Shown here piece after piece: positions 55,058-63,863 of a stretch of DNA of 64,000 bases. Each line of letters opens with the position of its first letter. Position 1 is the first letter of the stretch. The translations under genes and the position numbers were made by a program. The DNA lies in NCBI GenBank assembly GCA_029975915.1, contig JARKOC010000332.1, positions 30,077-94,076 on the forward strand. Reading direction: 5' to 3'. The DNA is from Bryobacteraceae bacterium. GTDB taxonomy: Bacteria > Acidobacteriota > Terriglobia > Bryobacterales > Bryobacteraceae. The notes beneath the pieces were generated by a model that did not search any database, had not been told where the DNA came from, and saw only the letters and a program-made list of their open reading frames with translations.

Positions 55058-56057
55058 CCGTGCTCACGCAAGGCAAGGCGGCGCGCTACTGGCGGTGCTG
55101 TGGCTGTCGGTGGCGCTGGCGGCGATCGCGTTTTCGGTGGCGGCTGTGGTGAGAGGCGAAGTGGAAAGGGCGGGGAACGCGGTCGACGGCTTAAAGGCGC
55201 ATTACCTGGCGGCGGGGGCGCTTGACAGGGCGTTGAACTACATGGTGTACGGGCCGGGCGAGCAGATGCCGAACGGGATGGTGCAGTTTTGGAAGCCGGG
55301 CATTCCGATGCTGTTGATGAACTTCCCGGAAGGCGAGGCGGCCGTGGAGATTATTCCGGAGTCGTCGCGGCTCAACGTGAACCACGTCACGCCGGAGGAC
55401 TTGACGAGGCTGCTGGTGGCGCTGGGGCTGGCGCCGATGGAGGCGCAGGGGGTGGCTGCGGCGATCGTGGACTGGCGGAGTGGGGCGCCGACGGCAACCG
55501 GGTTCGACCAGCAATATCTGTCGATGGTTCCGTCTTTCCGGGCGCCGCACGCGTCAATGGAACAGATCGAGGATCTTTTGTCGGTACACGGAGTCAGCCC
55601 GGAATTGTACTACGGACGTTACATGCGAACGCCACAAGGCGACCTGATCGTCCGGGCGGGACTGAAAGACTGTCTATCGGTTTATAGCTCGGGCGGGGCG
55701 CTTGACGTGAATACGGCGGCGCCGGAGACGATGCTGGCCGTGGGTGCGCCGCCAGCGGCTGTGGAAGCGGTGGTGTCAATGCGGCGCGCGGGCCCGATCG
55801 GCCAGGAGCAAATGGCATTGGTAGCTCCGTTGATGGGCCCGAGCGCCGGCCGATTCCGGGTGGGCGGTGACTCAATTTACACTTTGAGGGCCACGGCCAG
55901 GCCAAGGCGGCAGGATGGGGTTATCTCCGACGTACGGAGGAGCGCGAAACTGACCGCCGTTTTTGACGCAGGAAAATACGAAGAGGGGTTTTCTATTTTG
56001 AGGCGCAGCGATGATGCCCCCGGCGAAAGGATGGTTGTCGATCCATGGCCGCGATAA
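55047..56057 (+). CDS. gspK: Type II secretion minor pseudopilin GspK
   Basis: 336 residues. N-terminal segment RQGGALLAVLWLSVALAAIA, without the +5 Glu, as normal for GspK. The protein has two SAM-like helix-hairpin domains (LNVNHVTPEDLTRLLVALGL; ALDVNTAAPETMLAVGAPPA) and VDWRSGAPTATGFDQQYLSM. It caps the pseudopilus tip with GspI and GspJ. Its 3' end overlaps the next gene by 13 bases. Confidence 0.9.
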   Translation: MGFSRAHARQGGALLAVLWLSVALAAIAFSVAAVVRGEVERAGNAVDGLKAHYLAAGALDRALNYMVYGPGEQMPNGMVQFWKPGIPMLLMNFPEGEAAVEIIPESSRLNVNHVTPEDLTRLLVALGLAPMEAQGVAAAIVDWRSGAPTATGFDQQYLSMVPSFRAPHASMEQIEDLLSVHGVSPELYYGRYMRTPQGDLIVRAGLKDCLSVYSSGGALDVNTAAPETMLAVGAPPAAVEAVVSMRRAGPIGQEQMALVAPLMGPSAGRFRVGGDSIYTLRATARPRRQDGVISDVRRSAKLTAVFDAGKYEEGFSILRRSDDAPGERMVVDPWPR

Positions 56058-57391
56058 GACAACCCCTGCTGAGGAAGGCGCTACGGTTCGGGTCGGGCGT
56101 TGGGCTGAGTCTGGAAGACGAGGGGATCCGGGCGGTGATCGTGAAGGTGAGGCCGACGGGTCCAGTGCTTGTGGCCGAAACCTTCATCGAGGGCTTTTCC
56201 GGCCGACCGGCCGCGGAATGGGGCGGAGAGTTACAGAAGTTTCTGGCCACGAATGAGGCTGTGCCGTATGCGGCACTTGCGCTGCTGCCGAGACATGAGG
56301 TTCTGCTGCGGCTCATCCACTTGCCGGGACTCACAGACGAGGACGCCGCCGCCGCGGTCCGCCTCCAGGTGGATGCGTTGCATCCTTGGGGCGATGAAGA
56401 GGAGGTCTCTTACGACGCGCAGCGGCTTGACGGTTCACCTACATGGGCCGTGGCGCTGGCGAGGAAAGAACGTATCGATTATTACTCTGATTTGTTCACC
56501 GAAGCCGGTGTCAGATTGGCTGGGGTGAGCTTCACGGCGAGTGCAGTCTACCACGCAGCAAGGTTGTTTAACGCTCAGCAGGCAGGCCGGCGCCTGGCGG
56601 TTGAACGGCTGTGCGCTGGCCCGGACGGGACAGTGGAAGTCTACGGCGAGAGCGAGACCAAACCACTATTTTCGGCGCAATTCGACGCGGCGGTCGAAAG
56701 AGCGGTGTCTCTCAGCGCGGCGGAACTGAGAACGGAGGCGCCAGAGGAGATCGAGGATCTATTCACGTTGTTGCCGCAGGCGGTGTCGGCGCCGGATTCC
56801 ATGGACTTGTCCGACCGGGCCAGATCGATGCGCGCGCCCGCCTATGCGGCTGCGCTGGCGGCCGCCTGCGCGCACCTCGGTGAGCCGTTGAACCTGCTGC
56901 CCGAGGCGCTTCGCCGGGGCAAATCGAAGGCGATGTACATTCCCACGATGGCGCTGGCAGCGATCCTGTTTCTGTCGCTAGTGGGATTGGCGCTGGAGGG
57001 CAGGTGGCTGGACGGTAAGCACCAGGAAAGGCTGCAGGCTGAGATCTCCAGACTGGAGCCGGCGGCGAAGCGTCTTGAGGCTTTAGACCGGCAGACTGCG
57101 GCATTGGCGGAGCGAATCCGTCTGATCGACGGACTCCGCAAGCTGGGCGGCTCGGATCTCGATGTGATCCGTGAAGTGAACCGGCTCCTGCCGCCGCCGG
57201 CTTATGTCCAGCAATTATCGATGGACGGGCAGACCGTTTTTGTCGCGGGGGAGGTCGAGAATGCGGAATCGCTGTTGAAGGCGTTCGACGCGTCGCCGCT
57301 GTTTCGCGACACGGAGTTCACCATGCCGCTCAATCGCGGCCAGAGCGGAGAGACCTTCAGGTTGAGGACGAAACGGGAGGCGGGGCGATGA
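56045..57391 (+). CDS. gspL: GspL/PilM-PilN-like type II secretion assembly protein
   Basis: 448 residues. The N-terminal actin-like PilM/GspL cytoplasmic domain (VGLSLEDEGIRAVIVKV; LLPRHEVLLRLIHLPGL) runs to about 290. A membrane helix (MALAAILFLSLVGLALEG, about 298-316) is followed by a coiled coil (LQAEISRLEPAAKRLEALD) and a PilN-like ferredoxin fold (VQQLSMDGQTVFVAGEVENA). It links GspE to GspM. It is named GspL by place in the operon. Confidence 0.82.
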   Translation: MAAIRQPLLRKALRFGSGVGLSLEDEGIRAVIVKVRPTGPVLVAETFIEGFSGRPAAEWGGELQKFLATNEAVPYAALALLPRHEVLLRLIHLPGLTDEDAAAAVRLQVDALHPWGDEEEVSYDAQRLDGSPTWAVALARKERIDYYSDLFTEAGVRLAGVSFTASAVYHAARLFNAQQAGRRLAVERLCAGPDGTVEVYGESETKPLFSAQFDAAVERAVSLSAAELRTEAPEEIEDLFTLLPQAVSAPDSMDLSDRARSMRAPAYAAALAAACAHLGEPLNLLPEALRRGKSKAMYIPTMALAAILFLSLVGLALEGRWLDGKHQERLQAEISRLEPAAKRLEALDRQTAALAERIRLIDGLRKLGGSDLDVIREVNRLLPPPAYVQQLSMDGQTVFVAGEVENAESLLKAFDASPLFRDTEFTMPLNRGQSGETFRLRTKREAGR

Positions 57392-57972
57392 ACGCACTGA
57401 GCGAACGCGACCGCCGGGCGGTGATGATTCTTGGAGTGCTGGCGGTGGTCTTTCTGGCAGTCCGCTTCTGGCCGGAGAGCGATGCCGGGGTGGTGGTGGA
57501 GGCGTCCAGCATCCCTCAATTGGAACGGCGGGTTCAGCGATTGCGGCAAATAGAGAAGGGTCTGAGCACGCGCGAGACGGTGAATAAGAAGGTTGCCGGC
57601 GCGCTGGCTGGCCGCGAAAAGGGTGTAATCCAGGCAGAGACAGCGGCCCAGGCGGAGGCCCAGGTTCTTCAGGTCGTGCGGCGGGTGCTCCGGGCGCAGA
57701 CTCCCCCGGTCGAGTTGCGTGGAAGCGAACTGAGGCAGCCCCGCCCGTACGGCGAACATTACGGAGAAGTGAGTGTGCAGGTGACGCTCGAATGCGGCAT
57801 CGAACAAGTGTTGAACCTGCTGGCGGACCTCGGTAGCCAGCCGGAAGCGCTGGGCACAGTGTCGCTCTCTTTCGACGCTGCAAATCCGAAACAGAAGACG
57901 GTACCCGTGCGAATGGTAGTGGCGGCGCTGATTCCGAGCAAGCTCCTTCCCAAGAAAGAGGGAGTGCGATGA
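57388..57972 (+). CDS. gspM: GspM-like type II secretion protein
   Basis: 194 residues: cytoplasmic N-terminus with the ALSERDRRAV motif, one membrane helix (VMILGVLAVVFLAVRFW), a coiled coil (LERRVQRLRQIEKGLSTRET) and a small C-terminal domain (VSVQVTLECGIEQVLNLLAD). This matches GspM/PilO-type proteins that pair with GspL. Both ends overlap neighbours by four bases. Confidence 0.8.
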   Translation: MNALSERDRRAVMILGVLAVVFLAVRFWPESDAGVVVEASSIPQLERRVQRLRQIEKGLSTRETVNKKVAGALAGREKGVIQAETAAQAEAQVLQVVRRVLRAQTPPVELRGSELRQPRPYGEHYGEVSVQVTLECGIEQVLNLLADLGSQPEALGTVSLSFDAANPKQKTVPVRMVVAALIPSKLLPKKEGVR

Positions 57973-58715
57973 CAAGGAGGCTGGTTGCACTCAACTTGGT
58001 GTTGATTGCCCTGATCGTTGCGGCATGCTGGCGGCTGCGCACCGTCTATGTGGAGCGCGAGCAAGCCTCTGCTCGTTTCTTTGCCCGGCCGGTGCAACCC
58101 CTGGCGCCACCCGTGGTGCTGATCCCGGATCCGCCGGCGGCGTTGGCCGCGGCGAACTACCTCGATGTCGCCCAGCAGTTGATGTTCAGCCGTGATCGGA
58201 ATCCAACGGTCATCGTCGAGGTTGTGGCGCCGAAACCGATGCCTGCGCTGCCCCTTTATTACGGAATGATCAACCTTGGCGACGGGCCGAAGGTCGTATT
58301 GGCGGCTTCCCGCGACCAAGGACAGCGAAGTTACCGTGTGGGTCAACAGATAGGCGATTTCAAGCTCATCGCGATCGAGCCTGGCGGTCTGGTCTTCGAG
58401 TGGGATGGCAAGCGCGTTCCTGCCTCTTATTCGGAAATTCGCGATACAAGACCGGCGGCGCAGTCCACCACGCAATCTGCCCCAAGGGCGGCTCCAGGCT
58501 CCTCAACGCAGCCAGCGCAGAGGCCGGCTTCGGCCCAGGCAGCGACGGCGATCGGCTCAACGTCAACCGCTGGGCCCGGCGCCGATACGGGTACGGATGT
58601 CCGGCCCTGCGTCGCCGGCGATAACAGTCCTGCTGGCACCGTTTCGGGAGGCTTCAAAAAGGTATTGGCCAACTCTCCGTTCGGAAAATCCTGTTACTGG
58701 GAAAAGGTTCGTTGA
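57969..58715 (+). CDS. GspC/PilP-like type II secretion protein
   Basis: 248 residues: one N-terminal membrane helix (LVALNLVLIALIVAACW) and a periplasmic HR-like beta domain (LPLYYGMINLGDGPKVVLAA; YRVGQQIGDFKLIAIEPGGL). A low-complexity Ala/Ser/Thr/Pro linker and a C-terminal NSPFGKSCYWEKVR follow. The beta domain fits GspC, which connects the inner complex with the secretin. GspC genes usually stand first in T2SS operons; here it is near the end. The C-terminal SPFGKS motif recurs in the next gene. Confidence 0.65.
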   Translation: MTRRLVALNLVLIALIVAACWRLRTVYVEREQASARFFARPVQPLAPPVVLIPDPPAALAAANYLDVAQQLMFSRDRNPTVIVEVVAPKPMPALPLYYGMINLGDGPKVVLAASRDQGQRSYRVGQQIGDFKLIAIEPGGLVFEWDGKRVPASYSEIRDTRPAAQSTTQSAPRAAPGSSTQPAQRPASAQAATAIGSTSTAGPGADTGTDVRPCVAGDNSPAGTVSGGFKKVLANSPFGKSCYWEKVR

Positions 58716-58716
58716 C

Positions 58717-59133
58717 ATGAAATACACAATGTTGCTGGTTCTGGGTTTGACAATGTGTCTGGCGGCCGAGCCGCCGAAGCAGGAAGCGAAGACTCCTGCC
58801 GGGCTCCCCGCAGGCGCCGTGCCCGCCGGTGAGCGCACCTGGCGCTATACCGACAAATCCGGCAAGACCTGGCTCTACTTCCAGACCCCCTTTGGATTCA
58901 GCAAGAGCGAGGAGAAAGCGGCTGAGGCAATACGGGAATCAGCGGCAAAGGCGGAAAAGACCGCTGCGCCAGCCTTCAGGATCATATCTGTACAAGGCGA
59001 CGCGGTTACATTCGAGCGTGACTCCCCCTTCGGCAAGAGCAAATGGACGAAGAAAAAGAGCGAGCTGTCGGCCGAAGAGGTGGTCGCGCTCGAACAATTC
59101 ATGACTGCGGCGCCGGCAGCCGCGAAGAAGTAA
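58717..59133 (+). CDS. Small secreted protein with SPFGKS motif, T2SS operon
   Basis: 138 residues with signal MKYTMLLVLGLTMCLA (possible lipobox MCLAA). The mature part has WRYTDKSGKTWLYFQTPFGF and RDSPFGKSKWTKKKSELSAE. No known family recognised. It begins one base after the GspC-like gene, ends 16 bases before gspD, and shares the SPFGKS motif with the C-terminus of the preceding protein. It might serve as a secretin-associated factor or pilotin, by position only. Confidence 0.75.
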   Translation: MKYTMLLVLGLTMCLAAEPPKQEAKTPAGLPAGAVPAGERTWRYTDKSGKTWLYFQTPFGFSKSEEKAAEAIRESAAKAEKTAAPAFRIISVQGDAVTFERDSPFGKSKWTKKKSELSAEEVVALEQFMTAAPAAAKK

Positions 59134-59149
59134 ACCAAGCGGGTGCGGC

Positions 59150-61423
59150 ATGACTAATTCCTCCAACAGAACCCGGGCTGCGGCAAAAAGCGCGACTGCT
59201 CTGATCCTGACTCTTGCCCTGCTTCCATCGGCCCCGGCGCAGCAACTTCCTCCCCCCCAGACCGTGCCGCCCGGCTTCGGCCCGCGCATCGATTCGAGGC
59301 CGGCGGCCCAGCCGGCTGCGCCGCGTCCTGCTCCGGTTGACAACCGCCCTGCCGGACTGACAGCCGAAGCGCCACCCGCGGCGACGTTTGGTGGCTTCAG
59401 CCTCCAGAACGTGAATCTTGCGGAAGTGATCGATGCCCTGGCACGGCAGTTGAAGATCAACTACATTCTCGACCCCAAAGTGCAAGGCGGCGTGACCTTG
59501 AACACTTACGGCGAAGTGAAGGAAATCAACCCGAGGGAGCTCCTTGACACCATCCTGCGCATCAACGGCGCCGCCATGGTGCAGACCGGGAGCGTCTACC
59601 GGATCGTTCCCCTCACCGATCTGGCCAGCATGCCGCTGAAACCGGATCAGGACGAGCGCACGATTCCCGAAGACGACCGGGCCATGCTCAACCTCATCTT
59701 TTTGAAGTACGCCAACGCCGAAGAGTTGTCGAAACTCATCAAGGAGTTTCTCGGCCCTGAAGGCCGAATCTGGAGCTACGCTCCCGCCAACCTCCTGCTG
59801 ATTCTCGACGGCCGGCGCAGCATGAAACGGACCATGGAACTGGTGACGATGTTCGACAGCGATGTCCTCGCCAAACAGCGCGTCCGCCTGTTCGACATCC
59901 AGAACAGCCGGCCCAGTGAACTTTCCTCCGAGTTGGAGAACCTGCTGAAGTCGATCTCGATGGGCAAGGATCTGCAATCGGTTCGTTTCGTCCCGGTGGA
60001 CAGGATCAATATCCTCATCGCGGTGGCGCCCAACCCTGGCGTATTCACTCAGGTCGAAGAGTGGATCAAGAAACTCGACATCAAGGTGGACAATCCATCC
60101 GGCAAGACCGACACCTATGTATATAGGGTGAAATACGGCCGGGCCGAGACACTTGCCTCGTCCATCATGATGCTTTTCATGTCGTATGGCTTCGGTGGAT
60201 ATGGCGGCTACGGCGGGATGGGCGGCTACGGATACGGCGGCATGGGCTATGCCGGCATGGGCATGGGTGGCATCGGATACGGCGGAATCGGGATGGGCGG
60301 GTACGGATATGGCGGCATGGGCATGCCCGGCTATGGGATGTCCGGCATTGGCGGACTTTCCCAGCAGCGGACTGCCGCGGCAGGGACGGCCGCCGCTGGA
60401 GGCTCACAGGCACTACCCCAAGCTGGCGCCGGACAGATGGGCGGCATCACCGCGGGCGCCGCCGGCCTCACCGGCCAGTATCTTGGCATGGGCGGCATGT
60501 ACGGCGGCATGATGGGCATGGCCGGGCCGCGTGTGGTCCCCAACCAGATGGACAACTCGCTTCTGATTCTGGCCACAGGCGAGGAGTACAACAGCATTCT
60601 GAAGCTGCTGAAACAGTTGGACGTGCCGCCACGCCAGGTGCTCATCGAGACCAAAATTTACGAGGTCACCTTGACCGGGGCGCTCAGCTACGGCGTGTCG
60701 GCCTATCTGAAGGACAAAGCGGCGGCAACCGAAACAACGACTCGGAAACTGCTTGGCCAGGTGACCGCAGACGGCGCCGGGCTCACCTTCGGCACACTGG
60801 TGGGTCAGAGCAGGGCGCTCTACACCGCCTTGAACGCCTCCGAAGTTCGCAGCCAGACGCGAGTCGTCTCGGCGCCCAGCATCATTGCTACCGATAGCGT
60901 GGCCGCCACGCTCAATGTAGGCCTGGAAGTGCCGACGCTCCAATCGCAGGCCATCACAGGCGCACAGCAGGGCGGAGATTCGCTTTTTGCCAATACGATT
61001 ACCAATCGAAAGACAGGTGTTTCGCTCAGCATCACCCCTCGCGTGAATCCCAGCGGAGTCGTCACGCTGGAGGTGAACCAGGAGGTCAGTTCGCCCCAGG
61101 CGCCGGCTACAGGCTCCTCCATCCAATCCCCTTCGTTCAGCCAGCGCACTGTCTCGACACAGGTTACCGTCCAGGACGGCGACATGATTGCCATCGGCGG
61201 TATCATCAGCGAATCCAAGGGATCCTCAAGCAGCGGACTCCCTTTTTTGCACCGCTTGCCCGTGGTCGGCGCGGCATTCGGAGGCAAATCGTCGAATTTG
61301 TCGCGGACAGAACTCGTGATCTTCATCACGCCTCGAGTCATTTACGACACCAACGATGTCGCTGAGGCCAGCGATGAACTGAAGTCGAAGATGAGACGCC
61401 TGCAGCGCATGATTCAGGAATAA
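59150..61423 (+). CDS. gspD: Type II secretion secretin GspD with Gly/Tyr/Met-rich insertion
   Basis: 757 residues: signal, a Pro-rich linker, then N0 (FGGFSLQNVNLAEVIDALAR), N1 (LNLIFLKYANAEELSKLIKE), N2 (VRLFDIQNSRPSELSSELEN) and N3 domains. N3 is interrupted at about 344-405 by repeats of Gly, Tyr and Met (GFGGYGGYGGMGGYGYGG) and an Ala/Gly/Gln-rich stretch. The secretin core has SVAATLNVGLEVPTLQSQ, VSLSITPRVNPSGVVTLEVN, VTVQDGDMIAIGGIISE and LPVVGAAFGGKSSNLSRTEL. It forms the outer membrane gate and is last in the operon. Confidence 0.94.
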   Translation: MTNSSNRTRAAAKSATALILTLALLPSAPAQQLPPPQTVPPGFGPRIDSRPAAQPAAPRPAPVDNRPAGLTAEAPPAATFGGFSLQNVNLAEVIDALARQLKINYILDPKVQGGVTLNTYGEVKEINPRELLDTILRINGAAMVQTGSVYRIVPLTDLASMPLKPDQDERTIPEDDRAMLNLIFLKYANAEELSKLIKEFLGPEGRIWSYAPANLLLILDGRRSMKRTMELVTMFDSDVLAKQRVRLFDIQNSRPSELSSELENLLKSISMGKDLQSVRFVPVDRINILIAVAPNPGVFTQVEEWIKKLDIKVDNPSGKTDTYVYRVKYGRAETLASSIMMLFMSYGFGGYGGYGGMGGYGYGGMGYAGMGMGGIGYGGIGMGGYGYGGMGMPGYGMSGIGGLSQQRTAAAGTAAAGGSQALPQAGAGQMGGITAGAAGLTGQYLGMGGMYGGMMGMAGPRVVPNQMDNSLLILATGEEYNSILKLLKQLDVPPRQVLIETKIYEVTLTGALSYGVSAYLKDKAAATETTTRKLLGQVTADGAGLTFGTLVGQSRALYTALNASEVRSQTRVVSAPSIIATDSVAATLNVGLEVPTLQSQAITGAQQGGDSLFANTITNRKTGVSLSITPRVNPSGVVTLEVNQEVSSPQAPATGSSIQSPSFSQRTVSTQVTVQDGDMIAIGGIISESKGSSSSGLPFLHRLPVVGAAFGGKSSNLSRTELVIFITPRVIYDTNDVAEASDELKSKMRRLQRMIQE

Positions 61424-61682
61424 GTTTCTCGCCTGCCTAAGCGAAACTGCAGCCGCCGCATATATTCCGCTCTATCTTAGTTCCCGAAACCGGCTACAGA
61501 TTTGGGAAGGCCCTGTCGATAAGCAGGTTGGGGCAGCCAGGATCTCCTTGGATGCCCCGGTGGGTCCGGCGCCGGCCATTGGGCGGTTGCGTGGCAGGTT
61601 GCGGGCGCCCGCCGTAGAGGGTACTCGCAGAGGGGAGTCGCCGGTGACTGGCGAAGAGTTTCAAAACCGGACACCGGAATCC

Positions 61683-61712
61683 TTGACTCATGAACGTGTT
61701 GCGTGGTTTAAT
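61683..61712 (+). promoter_or_regulatory. Putative sigma-70 promoter
   Basis: TTGACT, 18-base spacer, TTTAAT. It lies about 355 bases upstream of the surface protein ATG on the same strand. The -35 hexamer is near consensus. Confidence 0.45.
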
Positions 61713-61770
61713 ACGCGGAGAAGGGGTTTAGCGCCCCTCCCAGAGGTTCAGTCCGCAAGTAAAACAAGAC

Positions 61771-61800
61771 TTGACGGCTGGATTGCGGGAGTGATATGAA
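61771..61800 (+). promoter_or_regulatory. Putative sigma-70 promoter
   Basis: TTGACG, 18-base spacer, TATGAA. Second candidate for the downstream secreted protein, about 266 bases before its ATG. Confidence 0.45.
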
Positions 61801-61935
61801 TGTGCTGAATGCGTCCGGCTGGAAGCGGCCTTCATGTTGGCGTTAATCCCGCGGGCACAGAGAAGATAGAGATCGAACAAAAAGATTCAAAATGAGAATC
61901 CGGCAAAGCGCAATCCGGGAGCTGGGATGGGGCGG

Positions 61936-61953
61936 GGCGAACAATTGTTCGCC
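61936..61953. promoter_or_regulatory. 18-bp perfect palindrome in the leader
   Basis: GGCGAACAATTGTTCGCC equals its own reverse complement. It could be a dimeric regulator site or, in RNA, a 7-bp hairpin with loop AATT; it lies 113 bases before the surface protein ATG. Confidence 0.45.
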
Positions 61954-62066
61954 GCGGGTCAGACCTGCCGCGGGCGCATCCGAGGTTCCGCACTCACTTC
62001 TACTTGAGGCTCAGGTTCACGAGTCCCTTCATCAATTCGAATCCGCATCTTCACAAGGAGAAGGAA

Positions 62067-63806
62067 ATGGTTGATTTTCGCAAAATGATGCTGCTCCTGG
62101 TTGTCCTGGCCGTCACGGCCGGTATCGCCAGCGCGCAGTCCGTCAATCCGCTCCAGTGCGTTGCCAGCGCCGGTGTTCCGCCGCTTGCTCGCGCTGAGGG
62201 CTTGGCTGAAGAAATTGGTCAGGTTACGATCACCTGCACCGGTGGCAACCCGACCCCGGCCGGCGTTGCTATTCCCACCGTCAACATTCAGATCTACCTG
62301 AGCACCAACATCACCTCGCGCCTGATTAGCGGGACCGCTTCCGAAGCGATGCTGCTGATCGACGAGCCGCTGTCGACCCAGAGCACCGCTGTAGCCCAGT
62401 ACCTCTGCCCGGCTCCCGGCAACTGCCCGATGACTGCCGCCTCCAACATTGGCGTCGGCAACTACACTGGCGCAGGCCCTGGCCGCGAGAACGTTTACCA
62501 GGCCATTAAGGCTGGTGAGAACTCGCTGGCGTGGCTCGGCGTTCCGGTGGATCCTCCCGGCACTTCCGGCAACCGCGTGCTGCGTATGGTGAACGTCCGC
62601 GCTGATGCGGCGTCGGTTGGCGTCAGCTCGACGCTGATCCCGTCCAACATCATCATGTACATCACCATTTCCGGCACTGGCGCTCTTCCTCTGGCCAACA
62701 ACACCCTGAACGTCGCTTATGTCGCGAAGGGCATGCAGTTCAGCGCCAGCGGCGATAGCTTCAACCAGTGCGAACCCGGCACCTACACCTACCCGCTGAA
62801 GTTCAAGGAATTGTTCGGCACCGCGTTCCGCCACAACCAGGGCGCAGTCACCGACCAGTACCTCCCGGGTACCATCTACAACACTGAATCCATGTGGTCC
62901 AGCGCCAGCACCCACTTCCTGAACGCCTCCGGCGTCGCAGGTGTTGCTGGTGTTGCTTCCCAGGGCACCCGCCTTATCGCCCGGTTCTCGAACGTCCCGG
63001 CCAACATCACGCTGACTGCCCCTGGCACCAACAGCAGCGGTGTTGACACGGCCTATCGCGTTACCGGTCACGACACCAACGGCGCTGGCGGCACTCTGAC
63101 GACCTCGGCGGGCACCGTTTCGCTGAGCGGCGGCGCCGGCATCGCAGTGTGGGAAATCGTGAGCTCGACGGCCGGCAACATCAACGAAGTGGTCTTCACC
63201 ATGACGTTGACCTATGGCAGCAGCCCGCTTCCGGGTCTCGGCACTGCGACGGTGACGGGCAACTATGCTCCCACCTCCACGCTGAACACGATGCAGCTGA
63301 TCACTGTTGCTCCGGCTCCGCGGTTCGTCAACGATCCGCAGTCGGCCACCACCTTCACGATCACCTCGTGCCAGACCAACCTGCTGTTCCCCTACGTGAC
63401 GAACGCGCCTGGTTTTGACACGGGCATCTCGATCGCCAACACCAGCAAGGATCCCGGTTGGGTTTCCGAGCAGGAAGGCGCTTGCACGCTGTACTACTAC
63501 GGCCTGACTGGCGCTGCTGGCGATCCGCCTCCGAGCCAGACCTCGGGAATCATCCCGGCCGGCAAGTCGCTCATCTTCACGCTGTCCAACGGCGGCGGAG
63601 TCCAGGGCGCGGCCGCTGCTAGCGTGCTCGCCACTCCGGACTTCACCGGCTATATGATCGCGCGCTGCAACTTCCAGTATGCCCACGGCTACGCCTTCAT
63701 CAGCGACCTCGGCATCCGGAATTGGGCGCAGGGTTATATCGCCCTGGTGCTCGACGAAGCCCTCGCTTCGAGGACTGGTGTCGAGAGCGAAGTTCTGGGC
63801 AACTAG
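62067..63806 (+). CDS. Large secreted surface protein, unknown function
   Basis: 579 residues with a clean signal (MLLLVVLAVTAGIASAQ) and a strong ribosome site (AAGGAG then AAGGAA before ATG at 62067). The mature protein is rich in Gly, Ala, Thr, Ser and Asn, all-beta looking, with paired cysteines (CPAPGNCP; QCEPGTYTYPLKF; TSCQTNLLFPYVT). The C-terminal region FPYVTNAPGFDTGISIANTS is a pattern I associate with acidobacterial extracellular proteins. The long leader, twin promoters and strong terminator suggest high expression. It follows the type II secretion operon, so it may be one of its substrates (inference). Confidence 0.85.
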   Translation: MVDFRKMMLLLVVLAVTAGIASAQSVNPLQCVASAGVPPLARAEGLAEEIGQVTITCTGGNPTPAGVAIPTVNIQIYLSTNITSRLISGTASEAMLLIDEPLSTQSTAVAQYLCPAPGNCPMTAASNIGVGNYTGAGPGRENVYQAIKAGENSLAWLGVPVDPPGTSGNRVLRMVNVRADAASVGVSSTLIPSNIIMYITISGTGALPLANNTLNVAYVAKGMQFSASGDSFNQCEPGTYTYPLKFKELFGTAFRHNQGAVTDQYLPGTIYNTESMWSSASTHFLNASGVAGVAGVASQGTRLIARFSNVPANITLTAPGTNSSGVDTAYRVTGHDTNGAGGTLTTSAGTVSLSGGAGIAVWEIVSSTAGNINEVVFTMTLTYGSSPLPGLGTATVTGNYAPTSTLNTMQLITVAPAPRFVNDPQSATTFTITSCQTNLLFPYVTNAPGFDTGISIANTSKDPGWVSEQEGACTLYYYGLTGAAGDPPPSQTSGIIPAGKSLIFTLSNGGGVQGAAAASVLATPDFTGYMIARCNFQYAHGYAFISDLGIRNWAQGYIALVLDEALASRTGVESEVLGN

Positions 63807-63828
63807 TTCTTCGTTCAAAGTTGGTTTG

Positions 63829-63863
63829 AAGCGGGGCGGACTTCGGTCCGCCCCGCTTTCTTT
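63829..63863 (+). terminator. Strong Rho-independent terminator
   Basis: AAGCGGGGCGGAC, TTCG tetraloop, GTCCGCCCCGCTT: a perfect 13-bp stem 22 bases after the surface protein stop, followed by TCTTT. A group IIC intron begins immediately after the tail. Confidence 0.92.

Larger units (their letters stand above)
61424..62066. other. Long intergenic region with leader of the surface protein gene
   Basis: 643 bases without a supported gene. It holds two sigma-70-like promoters (61683-61712 and 61771-61800) and an 18-bp perfect palindrome (61936-61953). The short plus-strand frames here have no family features. The implied 5' untranslated leader of the gene at 62067 is about 260 bases or more. 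I found no riboswitch consensus that I recognise. Confidence 0.5.

Noticed and set aside
58405..58716. Upstream extension of the small SPFGKS protein frame
   Set aside because: It runs inside the GspC-like gene in another frame and is Arg/Pro-rich; the signal peptide starts at 58717.
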